DNA of 64,000 nt. It comes from Mycobacterium shigaense (lineage in GTDB: Bacteria; Actinomycetota; Actinomycetes; Mycobacteriales; Mycobacteriaceae). Position numbers and translations under genes: made by a program. Within the stretch, counting starts at the first letter, position 1; the number at the start of each line of letters is the position of its first letter. Shown piece by piece: positions 50,702 to 59,455 of the stretch. The notes under the pieces were generated by a model. The model was not told the origin of the DNA. It did not search any database and was given only the letters and a program-made list of their open reading frames with translations. Location of the stretch: NCBI RefSeq assembly GCF_002356315.1, contig NZ_AP018164.1:1054001-1118000 (forward strand), read 5' to 3'.

Positions 50702-52025
50702 CGCGGGCCGGGCGCTTGCGCCGCCGTGTGGTGAACAGCAGCACGGAGTCGTCGCTGAGTGCCACTAGCCGTGCCATCTCCCGTTTGATGCCGGCGGCGA
50801 GCAGTGCGAGTTCGGGTGCGGCGTCGTAGTCGGCGGTCATCCCGAAAATCAGTTCGTCGCCGTAGCTCAGTACCGAGACACCGCGGGACAGTTCGGCGGC
50901 CGTGGGTGGAATCGGCAGCAGGCGTTGGACGGTCTTACCCATCAGCCCCAGCCGGTGCCGCGGGCCGGGCTCGTTGGTGGCCAATGTGACGATGCCGGGT
51001 TGCGGGAGCCGGCGCTTGATCAGCTCAACCGCCTTGGCGCACAACACCACTGGAGGAAGGCTGGTGGCCAGGTCCGCGATGGAGACGCTGGGCGCAATGT
51101 CCTGCCGGGGCCGGTTCAGTTTGCTGTGCACGCTGCGCAGTCGCGCAACCGGATCGTCGTGTTCCACCGGCAGGTAGGGCAGCATGCCCGAGCCGCGATC
51201 GTCGGTGTTCTCCAGCACGCGCAGCGACTGCGCGTGGGGCTGTTCGCCATGGTGCAGCAACACGTTCCGGAAGCCCTCGGTGATCGCGGCCAGCGCGACG
51301 TCGTTGGGGGTCACGCCGAACTTGTCGCACACGTGCTCGACGGCGGTGCGAGAAATCCGCACGGTTTGATAGCGCCGCATGGTCGCCGTCGTCCCGAGCG
51401 TGGACGTCAGCGCCGCGGGCCACACCGCTGCCGTCACCGTGTTGGTGAGGGCGCCGGCGACGGCCGAGGCCCGCCACAGGGTGTCGACCCAGCCTCGCTG
51501 TGGGGTGTCCTCCGGTGAAACATCCTTGCCGGCAACGCGATTGGCGAAAGCCTCGCTGTCGGCATCGTCGCAGAGCCGGGTGAGTAGCTGGGCTGCGGAC
51601 GTGCCGTCGGCGAGATGGTGGTGAATCTTCATCAAGATCGCCCACTGTTTGCCCTTCAGGCCTTCGATGACCCAGCACTCCCACAGCGGGCGATTTCTCG
51701 CCAGGGGCCGCTCCAGCGCGTGGGCGATGGCCCGAGACAGGTCGGCCTCATCGCCCGGACGCAGTGCCGCGATGCGGCGCACGTGGTGGGCGACGTCGAA
51801 TTCCGGATCTTCGGTCCACTGTCGGTCGCCGTTGAAGGCGTTGAACCGCAGTATCTGAGTGCACCGCGGTATTGACCGGATGCGTTCCGCCAGAATCCTT
51901 TTCAGTTGCTCGAAGTCGGGCACCGCGCCGTCGACGACGGCGACGGCACCGATCGCCATTCTCGCTTGCCGATCCGTGTTCGCGGTGCGTAAACCCGTAT
52001 CCCGCGACGCGTTCAGCCGTGCCAT
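50628..52025 (-). CDS. WS/DGAT-type acyltransferase (Rv3371-like)
   Basis: 465 residues of the wax ester synthase/diacylglycerol acyltransferase family with the catalytic HHHLADG at about residue 135, and VTLATNEPGP and later SYGDELIFGMTADYD blocks. It forms triacylglycerol or wax esters from acyl-CoA. Orthologue of Rv3371, adjacent to dnaE2 and otsB2 as in H37Rv. The C-terminus is Arg-rich and overlaps the start of otsB2, suggesting coupled expression. Confidence 0.9.
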   Translation of the reverse strand: MARLNASRDTGLRTANTDRQARMAIGAVAVVDGAVPDFEQLKRILAERIRSIPRCTQILRFNAFNGDRQWTEDPEFDVAHHVRRIAALRPGDEADLSRAIAHALERPLARNRPLWECWVIEGLKGKQWAILMKIHHHLADGTSAAQLLTRLCDDADSEAFANRVAGKDVSPEDTPQRGWVDTLWRASAVAGALTNTVTAAVWPAALTSTLGTTATMRRYQTVRISRTAVEHVCDKFGVTPNDVALAAITEGFRNVLLHHGEQPHAQSLRVLENTDDRGSGMLPYLPVEHDDPVARLRSVHSKLNRPRQDIAPSVSIADLATSLPPVVLCAKAVELIKRRLPQPGIVTLATNEPGPRHRLGLMGKTVQRLLPIPPTAAELSRGVSVLSYGDELIFGMTADYDAAPELALLAAGIKREMARLVALSDDSVLLFTTRRRKRPARGGVAAREKVGRARVGAADHRPTPP

Positions 52026-52111
52026 CCTTCGTCCCCACCCGGTTGAGCCCTATGCCAGTATCCGTTGCGGAGTCCCGTGGGCGGTAGGCCCAGGGCGTTA
52101 AGAACCTGTTT

Positions 52112-52140
52112 AGAAGTTGAAAACCTCTTTAACAACTTCT
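52112..52140. repeat. Inverted repeat between Rv3371-like gene and dnaE2
   Basis: AGAAGTTG (52112-52119) and CAACTTCT (52133-52140), perfect 8-base arms with a 13-base spacer, in an AT-rich gap. It is 17 bases before the LexA box. It could be an operator for the divergent acyltransferase promoter. Confidence 0.6.
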
Positions 52141-52156
52141 TGAGCACCGCGGCTAA

Positions 52157-52172
52157 TCGAACATCTATTCGA
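52157..52172 (+). promoter_or_regulatory. LexA (SOS) box upstream of dnaE2
   Basis: TCGAACATCTATTCGA fits TCGAAC-N4-GTTCGA with one mismatch and ends 12 bases before the dnaE2 start. LexA repression here makes dnaE2 damage-inducible. Confidence 0.92.
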
Positions 52173-52184
52173 TAGACTCCGGGT

Positions 52185-55100
52185 GTGGGTTTCAGCAATG
52201 AGCCGCGGAGTTGGGCGGAAATGGAGCGGCTGCTCGACAGCAAGCCGCGGCACGCCGGCACGCCGGTTCGGGCGGAACTCCCGGAAGAGGCCCCCTGGTC
52301 GCGCAAGCGGGAGGTGTACGAACCACCGGCCGGGCGGCGGGAGCGCTCGTCCGTCGCGTATGCCGAGTTGCACGCGCATTCGGCGTACAGCTTTCTCGAC
52401 GGAGCCAGCACGCCGGAGGAGCTGGTCGAGGAGGCCGCCCGGCTGGATCTGCGGGCCCTGGCGCTGACCGACCACAACGGTCTGTACGGGGCGGTGCGGT
52501 TCGCCGAGGCGGCCGCGGAACTCGACGTGCGCACCGTGTTCGGCGCCGAGCTGTCGCTGGGATCGACCGCGCGCACCGAGGCGCCGGATCCACCCGGGCC
52601 GCATCTGCTGGTGCTGGCTCGCGGCCCGGAAGGGTATCGGCGGCTGTCGCGGCAGCTGGCCGCGGCGCATCTGGCCGGCGGCGAGAAGGGCAAGCCGCGC
52701 TTCGACTTCAACGCGCTCACCGAGGCCGGGGGCGGCCACTGGCACATCCTGACCGGCTGTCGCAAAGGCCATGTACGTCAAGCGCTTTCCGCCGAAGGTC
52801 CCGACGCGGCGCAGCGGGCGCTGGCCGATCTGGTGGATCGGTTCGGGGCGCACCGGGTCAGCATCGAGCTGACCCAGCATGGCCATCCGCTCGACGACGA
52901 ACGCAACGCCGTGCTGGCCGCGCTCGCGCCGCGGTTCGGGGTCGGCGTCGTCGCCACCACCGGGGCGCACTTCGCGGGGCCGTCGCGGCGCCGGCTGGCC
53001 ATGGCGATGGGCGCGATCCGGGCGCGGCAGTCGCTGGATGCAGCCGCGAGATGGCTGGCCCCGCTGGGCGGCTCGCACCTGCGCTCCGGCGACGAGATGG
53101 CCCGGCTGTTCGCGTGGTGCCCCGATGCGGTGAGCGCCGCGGCCGACCTCGGTGAGCAGTGCGCGTTCGGGCTGGCGCTGATCGCGCCGCAGCTGCCGCC
53201 GTTCGACGTGCCCGCCGGGCACACCGAGGACAGCTGGTTGCGGCAGCTGACGATGACGGGGGCGCGGGACCGCTACGGACTTCCCGAGAGCGCGCCGCGC
53301 GCCTACGCCCAGATCGAGCATGAGCTGAAAGTCATCGCACACTTGAGCTTTCCGGGCTACTTCCTGGTGGTTCACGATATCGCCCGGTTCTGCCGGGACA
53401 ACAACATCCTGTGCCAGGGCAGGGGATCGGCGGCCAACTCCGCGGTCTGCTACGCCCTCGGGGTCACCGCCGTGGACCCGGTGGCCAACGAGCTGCTGTT
53501 CGAGCGCTTCTTGTCGCCGGCTCGCGACGGGCCGCCCGACATCGACATGGACATCGAATCGGACCAGCGCGAAAAGGTCATCCAGTACGTCTACGACAAA
53601 TACGGCCGCGACCACGCCGCCCAGGTCGCCAACGTCATCACCTACCGGGGAAAGATCGCGGTGCGCGACATGGCCCGCGCCCTGGGCTTCTCGCAGGGCC
53701 AGCAGGACGCGTGGAGCAAGCAGATCAGCCACTGGAGCGGGTTGGCGGACTCACCCGATGTCGACGGCATTCCCGAGCCGGTGATCGACCTGGCGACCCA
53801 GATCCGGAACCTACCGCGACACATGGGAATTCATTCCGGCGGCATGGTGATCTGCGACCGCCCGATCGCCGATGTGTGCCCAGTGGAATGGGCGCGCATG
53901 GACAACCGCAGCGTCCTGCAGTGGGACAAAGACGACTGCGCGGCAATCGGTCTGGTGAAGTTCGATCTGCTCGGGCTGGGCATGCTCAGCGCGCTGCACT
54001 ATGCGATCGACCTGGTGGCCGAACACAAGGGCATCCAGGTGGACCTGGCCAAACTCGACCTGTCCGAACCGGCGGTGTACGAGATGCTGCAGCGCGCCGA
54101 TTCCGTCGGCGTGTTCCAGGTGGAGTCCCGCGCCCAGATGGCGACCCTGCCCAGGCTCAAGCCCCGGGTGTTCTACGACCTGGTGGTGGAGGTCGCGCTG
54201 ATCCGGCCGGGGCCCATCCAGGGCGGGTCGGTGCATCCCTACATCCGGCGGCGCAACGGCGTCGACCCGGTCGTCTACGATCACCCATCCATGGCATCGG
54301 CATTGCGAAAGACATTGGGGGTACCGCTTTTTCAGGAGCAGCTGATGCAGCTCGCGGTGGACTGCGCCGGCTTTTCGGCCGCGGAGGCCGACCAGCTGCG
54401 GCGCGCCATGGGATCCAAGCGCTCGACAATGAGGATGCGACAGTTGCGCGGCCGGTTCTACGACGGCATGCGCGAACTGCACGGCGCCCCCGACGACGTG
54501 ATCGACCGGACCTACGAAAAGCTGGAAGCCTTCGCCAACTTCGGCTTTCCCGAAAGCCACGCGCTGAGCTTCGCGTCGCTGGTCTTCTACTCGTCCTGGT
54601 TCAAGCTGCACCACCCGGCAGCGTTCTGTGCGGCGCTGCTGCGCGCCCAGCCGATGGGCTTCTACTCGCCCCAGTCGCTGGTGGCCGACGCCCGCCGGCA
54701 CGGCGTGAGGGTGCACGGCCCGGACGTCAACGCCAGCCTGGCGCACGCCACGCTGGAAAATGCCGGCACCGAGGTCCGGCTGGGGCTCGGCGCCGTCCGC
54801 CACATCGGCGACGACCTCGCCGCGCGACTCATCGACGAACGAAAGACGAACGCCCCCTTTGCTTCTCTGCTTGACCTGACGACCCGGTTGCAGCTGTCTG
54901 TGCCGCAGACCGAGGCGCTGGCGACGGCCGGGGCGCTGGGCTGCTTCGGCATGTCGCGGCGCGAGGCGCTGTGGACGGCGGGGGCAGCGGCCACCCAGCG
55001 TCCCGACCGGCTACCCGGTGTGGGGTCCTCGTCGCATATCCCGGAGCTGCCGGGGATGAGCGAGCTGGAGCTGGCTGCCGCTGACGTGTGGGCCACCGGC

Positions 55101-55469
55101 ATCTCCCCGGACAGCTATCCCACCCAGTTTCTGCGGGCCGACCTGGATGCGTTGGGCGTGGTGCCCGCCGGCGCGCTGGGCTCGGTGCCCGACGGCGACC
55201 GGGTGCTGATCGCCGGCGCGGTGACGCATCGGCAGCGACCCGGCACGGCGCAGGGGGTGACGTTCATCAACCTCGAGGACGAGACCGGCATGGTCAACGT
55301 GCTCTGCACGCCGGGGGTGTGGGCACGACACCGCAAGCTGGCCAACACCGCGCCGGCGCTGCTGATCCGCGGGCAGCTGCAAAACGCCAGCGGCGCGATC
55401 ACCGTCGTCGCCGAACGGTTGGGCCGCATTTCGCTGTCCGTCGGCTCGAAGTCCCGCGACTTTCGCTGA
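52185..55469 (+). CDS. dnaE2: Error-prone DNA polymerase DnaE2
   Basis: 1,094 residues, C-family polymerase alpha subunit. PHP domain at the N-terminus (YAELHAHSAYSFLDGAS, ~residues 60-76), polymerase core with GRGSAANSAVCYALG and the catalytic PDIDMDIE, helix-hairpin-helix, and an OB fold near the end (VLIAGAVTHRQRPG ... FINLEDETGMVNV). DnaE2 is the SOS-induced polymerase that, with ImuA' and ImuB, causes damage-induced mutations and so drug-resistance mutations in mycobacteria. GTG 52185 lies 12 bases after the LexA box. Confidence 0.96.
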   Translation: MGFSNEPRSWAEMERLLDSKPRHAGTPVRAELPEEAPWSRKREVYEPPAGRRERSSVAYAELHAHSAYSFLDGASTPEELVEEAARLDLRALALTDHNGLYGAVRFAEAAAELDVRTVFGAELSLGSTARTEAPDPPGPHLLVLARGPEGYRRLSRQLAAAHLAGGEKGKPRFDFNALTEAGGGHWHILTGCRKGHVRQALSAEGPDAAQRALADLVDRFGAHRVSIELTQHGHPLDDERNAVLAALAPRFGVGVVATTGAHFAGPSRRRLAMAMGAIRARQSLDAAARWLAPLGGSHLRSGDEMARLFAWCPDAVSAAADLGEQCAFGLALIAPQLPPFDVPAGHTEDSWLRQLTMTGARDRYGLPESAPRAYAQIEHELKVIAHLSFPGYFLVVHDIARFCRDNNILCQGRGSAANSAVCYALGVTAVDPVANELLFERFLSPARDGPPDIDMDIESDQREKVIQYVYDKYGRDHAAQVANVITYRGKIAVRDMARALGFSQGQQDAWSKQISHWSGLADSPDVDGIPEPVIDLATQIRNLPRHMGIHSGGMVICDRPIADVCPVEWARMDNRSVLQWDKDDCAAIGLVKFDLLGLGMLSALHYAIDLVAEHKGIQVDLAKLDLSEPAVYEMLQRADSVGVFQVESRAQMATLPRLKPRVFYDLVVEVALIRPGPIQGGSVHPYIRRRNGVDPVVYDHPSMASALRKTLGVPLFQEQLMQLAVDCAGFSAAEADQLRRAMGSKRSTMRMRQLRGRFYDGMRELHGAPDDVIDRTYEKLEAFANFGFPESHALSFASLVFYSSWFKLHHPAAFCAALLRAQPMGFYSPQSLVADARRHGVRVHGPDVNASLAHATLENAGTEVRLGLGAVRHIGDDLAARLIDERKTNAPFASLLDLTTRLQLSVPQTEALATAGALGCFGMSRREALWTAGAAATQRPDRLPGVGSSSHIPELPGMSELELAAADVWATGISPDSYPTQFLRADLDALGVVPAGALGSVPDGDRVLIAGAVTHRQRPGTAQGVTFINLEDETGMVNVLCTPGVWARHRKLANTAPALLIRGQLQNASGAITVVAERLGRISLSVGSKSRDFR

Positions 55470-55562
55470 CTGCCCGCAAGGAGCCCATTGCCGGACAATT
55501 CGATATGGCCGTTGCCCGCCGCGTCGTAAACTAATCGAACCCAAAGTTTCAAGGGAGTCGAG

Positions 55563-55898
55563 ATGGCATTCCGGCTTACTCGCCGCGGCGGCGCGATATT
55601 GGGTTGTGCTGCGGCGCTTGTTCTTTCTCCCGCGACTGCCAGCGCCGATCTGCCCGACCCGCACCAGCCGGACATGACCAAGGGCTTCTGTCCGGGTGGT
55701 CGATGGGGCTACGGCAATTTGGCCGTGTGCGACGGCGAAAAGTATCCGGATGGGTCGTTTTGGCATCAGTGGATGAAAACCTGGATCGTCGGCCCGCAGT
55801 TCTACTACGACTGCGTCGGTGGCGATGAACCTCTGCCCGGCCCGCCACCGCCCGGTGGCTGTGGCGGGGCGATTCCGCCCGGTCCGCCGCCGGACTGA
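55563..55898 (+). CDS. Small secreted Pro/Cys protein
   Basis: 111 residues. Sec signal peptide with cleavage expected after ATASA; mature part of ~82 residues has Cys in FCPGGRWGYG, CDGEKYPDGSFWHQW, YYDCVGG and GGCGGA, then a Pro/Gly tail. The four Cys could form two disulphides. Similar small secreted proteins are common in mycobacteria; no function known. The ATG is preceded by AAGGGAG. Convergent with the next gene (18-base gap). Confidence 0.8.
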   Translation: MAFRLTRRGGAILGCAAALVLSPATASADLPDPHQPDMTKGFCPGGRWGYGNLAVCDGEKYPDGSFWHQWMKTWIVGPQFYYDCVGGDEPLPGPPPPGGCGGAIPPGPPPD

Positions 55899-55916
55899 GC
55901 TATCGGCGGCACACAA

Positions 55917-56333
55917 CTAGCCCCCGGGCGTGGTCCAGACTCGGGTCGGAATGATCGCCAAACGCGTGCTGAACGCGTCCATCGAGATGCCCTCGGTCGC
56001 TTCGAGTTCCTTGGCCGCCTCGCCATACTTCGCCCAATAGCGTTCGTCGTCCTTGCAATTCACGTCGGTGGCATCGACCGTCGCGGTTCCCCCGATGACG
56101 ATGATGCCGCCGCCGTTGCCGTCGGAATCCAAATTCAGACTCACCCGGGGATGCCCCTTGATGTGCGCGACCTTGCCGGCCTGCGGCATGGAGTACACCG
56201 TCAGCCTGGTGCCGTCGAAGTAGAACCAGACCAGGCGGGGTATCGGTTGGCCCGATTTGGCGACGGTGGTCAGCCACCCGAAGTTGTCCGTCTCCAGCCT
56301 GCTGGAAACCTCTTGTGTGAATTCGATGCCCAT
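55917..56333 (-). CDS. PPOX/F420-type split-barrel oxidoreductase (Rv3369-like)
   Basis: 138 residues of the pyridoxamine-phosphate-oxidase-like split barrel: FGWLTTVAKSGQPIPRLVWFYFDG at the N-terminus, then KVAHIKGHPRVSLNLD and IIVIGGTATV. These proteins bind F420, FMN or haem and act on small redox substrates. The order (next to the Rv3368c-like nitroreductase, divergent) identifies it as Rv3369. Substrate unknown. Confidence 0.88.
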   Translation of the reverse strand: MGIEFTQEVSSRLETDNFGWLTTVAKSGQPIPRLVWFYFDGTRLTVYSMPQAGKVAHIKGHPRVSLNLDSDGNGGGIIVIGGTATVDATDVNCKDDERYWAKYGEAAKELEATEGISMDAFSTRLAIIPTRVWTTPGG

Positions 56334-56356
56334 AGCTGCGAATGTAGCCTCCGACT

Positions 56357-57001
56357 ATGACCCTCAACTTGTCTGTCGACGAAGTACTGGCCACAACCCG
56401 TTCGGTCCGCAAGCGCCTCGACTTGGACCGGCCGGTGCCGCGCGATGTGCTGATGGAGTGCCTCGAGCTGGCGCTGCAGGCCCCCACCGGATCGAACTCG
56501 CAGGGCTGGCAGTGGGTGTTCGTCGAGGACGCCGACAAGAAGAAGGCGATCGCCGACATCTACCTCTCCCACGCCCAGCCCTACCTCAGCGCACCGAAGC
56601 CGGCATATGCCGAGGGCGACACCCGAGGTGAGCGTATGCCAAAAGTCGTCGATTCGGCGATGTACCTCGCCGAGCACATGCACGAGGTGCCAGTGCTGCT
56701 GATCCCGTGCATCGAGGGCCGGGAAACCAAGTCGCCGCTGGGTGGCGTCTCGTTCTGGGCGTCGCTGTTTCCCGCGGTGTGGAGCTTCTGCCTGGCGCTG
56801 CGCTCTCGCGGCCTGGGCTCGTGCTGGACGACGCTGCACCTGCTCGGCGAGGGTGAGCGCAAGGTCTCCGAGATCCTCGGCATTCCCTTCGAGCAGTACA
56901 GCCAGGGCGGGCTGTTCCCGATCGCCTACACCAAGGGCACCGACTTCAAGCGGGCCAAGCGGCTACCCGCCGAGCAGTTGACCCACTGGAACAGTTGGTG
57001 A
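56357..57001 (+). CDS. Nitroreductase-family FMN enzyme (Rv3368c-like)
   Basis: 214 residues. N-terminal RSVRKRLDLDRPVPRDVL supplies FMN-phosphate contacts; LALQAPTGSNSQGWQWVFV and the C-terminal RGLGSCWTTLHLLGEGE are family signatures. NAD(P)H-dependent reduction of nitro or quinone compounds is expected. Divergent from the Rv3369-like gene with only 23 bases between starts, so their promoters overlap or transcripts are leaderless. Confidence 0.9.
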   Translation: MTLNLSVDEVLATTRSVRKRLDLDRPVPRDVLMECLELALQAPTGSNSQGWQWVFVEDADKKKAIADIYLSHAQPYLSAPKPAYAEGDTRGERMPKVVDSAMYLAEHMHEVPVLLIPCIEGRETKSPLGGVSFWASLFPAVWSFCLALRSRGLGSCWTTLHLLGEGERKVSEILGIPFEQYSQGGLFPIAYTKGTDFKRAKRLPAEQLTHWNSW

Positions 57002-57032
57002 CGGTGCGGGGGCTGCCCGACTCCTCAGCCCG

Positions 57033-57497
57033 CTAGACAGCTCCGGGATAACGCTGCTGGCGCCACGCCTCGTAGACGGCGATGGCCGCCGCGTTGGACA
57101 GGTTCAGCGACCGCCGACCCGGCAACATCGGGATGCGCACCTGCGCGGTGATGTGGCTGTCGGCCAGTGTCGCCGCGTCTAGGCCGTCGGGTTCCGGGCC
57201 GAACATCAACACGTCGCCCGGCCGATACTCGACGTCGGCGAACAGCGTCGCGGCGTGCGCGGTGAACGCGAACACCCGCGCCGGCAGCACCGCCTGCCAC
57301 GCGGCCTGCAGCGTGGCGTGGACGGTGACCGACGCAAGGTCGTGATAGTCCAGCCCGGCCCGACGCAGCTTGGGTTCGGACAGGTCGAAGCCCAACGGCT
57401 CGACGAGATGCAATTCGGCGCCGGTGGCCGCCGCGGTGCGGATGGCGTTGCCCGTGTTGGGCGGGATCCGCGGCGACACGAACATTAGCTTGAACAC
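57033..57497 (-). CDS. trmL: tRNA (cytidine/uridine-34 2'-O)-methyltransferase TrmL (SpoU)
   Basis: 154 residues of the SPOUT family. The three trefoil-knot motifs are visible: PNTGNAIRTAAATG, VLMFGPEPDGL and IPMLPGRRSLNLSNAAAIAVYEA cut after the Asn-Ala pair. TrmL methylates the wobble base of leucine tRNAs. Orthologue of Rv3366. GTG 57497 start; ATG 57485 also possible. Same strand as the ChrA-like gene 16 bases upstream. Confidence 0.92.
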   Translation of the reverse strand: MFKLMFVSPRIPPNTGNAIRTAAATGAELHLVEPLGFDLSEPKLRRAGLDYHDLASVTVHATLQAAWQAVLPARVFAFTAHAATLFADVEYRPGDVLMFGPEPDGLDAATLADSHITAQVRIPMLPGRRSLNLSNAAAIAVYEAWRQQRYPGAV

Positions 57498-57513
57498 AAC
57501 TTGGGCATCTCTT

Positions 57514-57963
57514 TCACACCACGCCGAGACAGCCGACCAACGCGGTCGCGCCCACTACGAACAGTGGATTGGTCTTGGTGAAGACGAAGATCAGGGTGCA
57601 CGTCCCGGTCAGGAGATAGGCCCGCCAGTCGTGATCGGCGGCCCTACTCATCACCAGCGAGGTGGCCAGGATCAGGCCCACGGTGAGCGGCGCGAATCCC
57701 CTTTCGATGGCATGCCGCAGGATGCCGCCCATCTTGGTGCCGACGAAGACGGCGACGTTCACCTGGTTTGCGCCGGGGAGTATCCGGCACATGGTCATGG
57801 CGGTGAGAAACTCCTCTTCCTCCATCCAGTGCTTCTCGACCACCAAAACCTCACGGGACCGAGCAGATAACCCGCCGCCGAACGAGCTTAGGGCGATGTG
57901 ATTGGACGTTCGCGCCAGCTCGAATCGCGACACCTGCTGGCGCGGCGGGTTGATTTCACTCAT
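57514..57963 (-). CDS. ChrA-family transporter domain, shortened
   Basis: 149 residues. It begins like a half-size chromate transporter (SSFGGGLSARSREVLVVEKHWM, read in two blocks, then FLTAMTMCRILPGANQVNVAVFVGTKM), but after GTKM it jumps to a late-helix segment (APLTVGLILATSLV). About 30 residues of the middle helices usual in ChrA domains seem to be missing without loss of frame. Three or four hydrophobic segments remain. Bacterial half-size ChrA proteins normally work in pairs; no partner is present. The start overlaps the end of the phospholipase D-like gene by 8 bases. Confidence 0.68.
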   Translation of the reverse strand: MSEINPPRQQVSRFELARTSNHIALSSFGGGLSARSREVLVVEKHWMEEEEFLTAMTMCRILPGANQVNVAVFVGTKMGGILRHAIERGFAPLTVGLILATSLVMSRAADHDWRAYLLTGTCTLIFVFTKTNPLFVVGATALVGCLGVV

Positions 57964-58948
57964 GCAGGAGTTCTGGATCGTGCGGGAAATCCTTCTCGAC
58001 ATGCTCAGCCGGTTCCAGCGGATCGGGCGGATCGTAGTGCTGGGACAGCTCCCAATCGGCGTCGAACGTTTCACGCAACCGCCTCAAAACGGTTGGATCG
58101 GTGATCGTCATGCCGAGCTCGCGCCGTAAATCGAACGCGCTGCGGTCGATATTCATCGAACCCAGCAACGCATGCTGGTTGTCCACCATCAGCAGCTTGG
58201 CGTGGACCCTCAGGTTCTTCTGCTTGTGGACCTTCACGCCGTCGAAGCGCCGCAACGTCCGCAGCGACGAGAACGTGTCGAGAATGTCCCATTCGCTGAT
58301 TCCATGCCGCCCCCCGCGCAGAATGCGTACTTTCACACCGCGATGCGCGGCCGCCGCAATGCGATCGAGAATTACCGCGTCCACATACTTGGGATGCTGA
58401 ATGTCGAGTCGGTCTTGCGCCATGTCGATGAAATGCGCCATCCGCTTCCGCGAATTCGAGTTACTCCACAACAGGCCGTCCTGGTCTGCGGGCGTCGCCT
58501 CCCGCTGCTCCCAGTCGATGTCGAACACCTCGATGATCTGGGCGACGTGCTGCGGATCCTGCGTGATGATTCCGTAGTCGCGGGTTTGGGAAAAGTACTT
58601 GGGGTTGAGATTGAAGGTGGCCACCATGGCCGCCTTTTCGTCTGCGACTATTGACTTTTCGTGAGTGACGTAGAACCGTGGGCTGGACCATTTGACGTCT
58701 ATTCCCGCACTTTCGAGGCACTCGAAAGTGCCGTCGTTGACGCGATCCCCGCCCGAGCGGGCCGCGTTGAGCATCACGCGCACGGCAACACCGGCATTGC
58801 TGCGGTCAATTACCGTCCGGATCAGATCTTCCTCGGTGAAGTTGAATTGTTTTATCAACAGCGAGCTTTGCGCGTTTTGGATGAATTCCCGGACCGGTTC
58901 CACGCCGTCGTCGGGCTCTACGATGAGCCGGCACGCAAATGCGGACAT
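57956..58948 (-). CDS. Phospholipase D-like protein (two HKD motifs)
   Basis: 330 residues with both catalytic motifs of the PLD/cardiolipin synthase superfamily: HEKSIVADEKAAMVATFN (~residue 95-112) and HAKLLMVDNQHALLGSMN (~250-267), each followed by the usual Asn and acidic residues. No signal peptide or membrane segment, so a soluble phosphodiesterase or phosphatidyltransferase. It overlaps the ChrA-like gene by 8 bases. GC content is a little lower than in neighbouring core genes, and neither gene is part of the H37Rv order, so this pair is probably accessory. Confidence 0.85.
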   Translation of the reverse strand: MSAFACRLIVEPDDGVEPVREFIQNAQSSLLIKQFNFTEEDLIRTVIDRSNAGVAVRVMLNAARSGGDRVNDGTFECLESAGIDVKWSSPRFYVTHEKSIVADEKAAMVATFNLNPKYFSQTRDYGIITQDPQHVAQIIEVFDIDWEQREATPADQDGLLWSNSNSRKRMAHFIDMAQDRLDIQHPKYVDAVILDRIAAAAHRGVKVRILRGGRHGISEWDILDTFSSLRTLRRFDGVKVHKQKNLRVHAKLLMVDNQHALLGSMNIDRSAFDLRRELGMTITDPTVLRRLRETFDADWELSQHYDPPDPLEPAEHVEKDFPHDPELLHE

Positions 58949-59022
58949 TCGAAAATGTTAGCACCGCAACAACTTAAATAACCGGTCAGCGCCGAACCGG
59001 AACGCGCCGGGATAATGGACTC

Positions 59023-59319
59023 ATGGTCGACCCGAGCATCTGGTTCGTCGGCGACCTCGCCGAGCTTGACCTGCCCCGGTTGCATGCCCACGTCACCCCG
59101 ACGGCCGCGCGGCGATCGGATTCGGCGCACACCGAGAATATGAGTTCACCGATTTCCCTCGACGACGCGGCGGACGCCGGGCTCGCGCCCGGCCTGCTGT
59201 TGTCCACCTGGGATCTGCGGCCTTTCAACGACTTTCACCGACGAGGCCGGCTTCCTGGTCGTCGCCCCAAGCCCGCGGTAGACCCGCTGCGCCGCATCTC
59301 CGTGGAACGCTTCTGGTGA
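59023..59319 (+). CDS. Hypothetical 98-residue protein, possibly frameshifted at its end
   Basis: Starts MVDPSIWFVGDLAELDLPR with mycobacterial codon bias. The last third (from HRRGRLPGRRPK) is Arg-rich, while another frame over the same bases reads TFTDEAGFLVVAPSPR with a stop at about 59272, which looks more protein-like. The gene may be a remnant or have lost a base. No family recognised. Confidence 0.35.
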   Translation: MVDPSIWFVGDLAELDLPRLHAHVTPTAARRSDSAHTENMSSPISLDDAADAGLAPGLLLSTWDLRPFNDFHRRGRLPGRRPKPAVDPLRRISVERFW

Positions 59320-59455
59320 CCCAGGCCGCGGGCTGTCATACTCGTCGAATTGCCAGGTGATCACCGCTCGTGCCCTCTGCGCGTCGCGGGGGGAATAGTG
59401 CAGGAAGTCTCATGAACGTCTCGTCCTCGTCAGCGCCGATCCTGGGCGCGATCAG

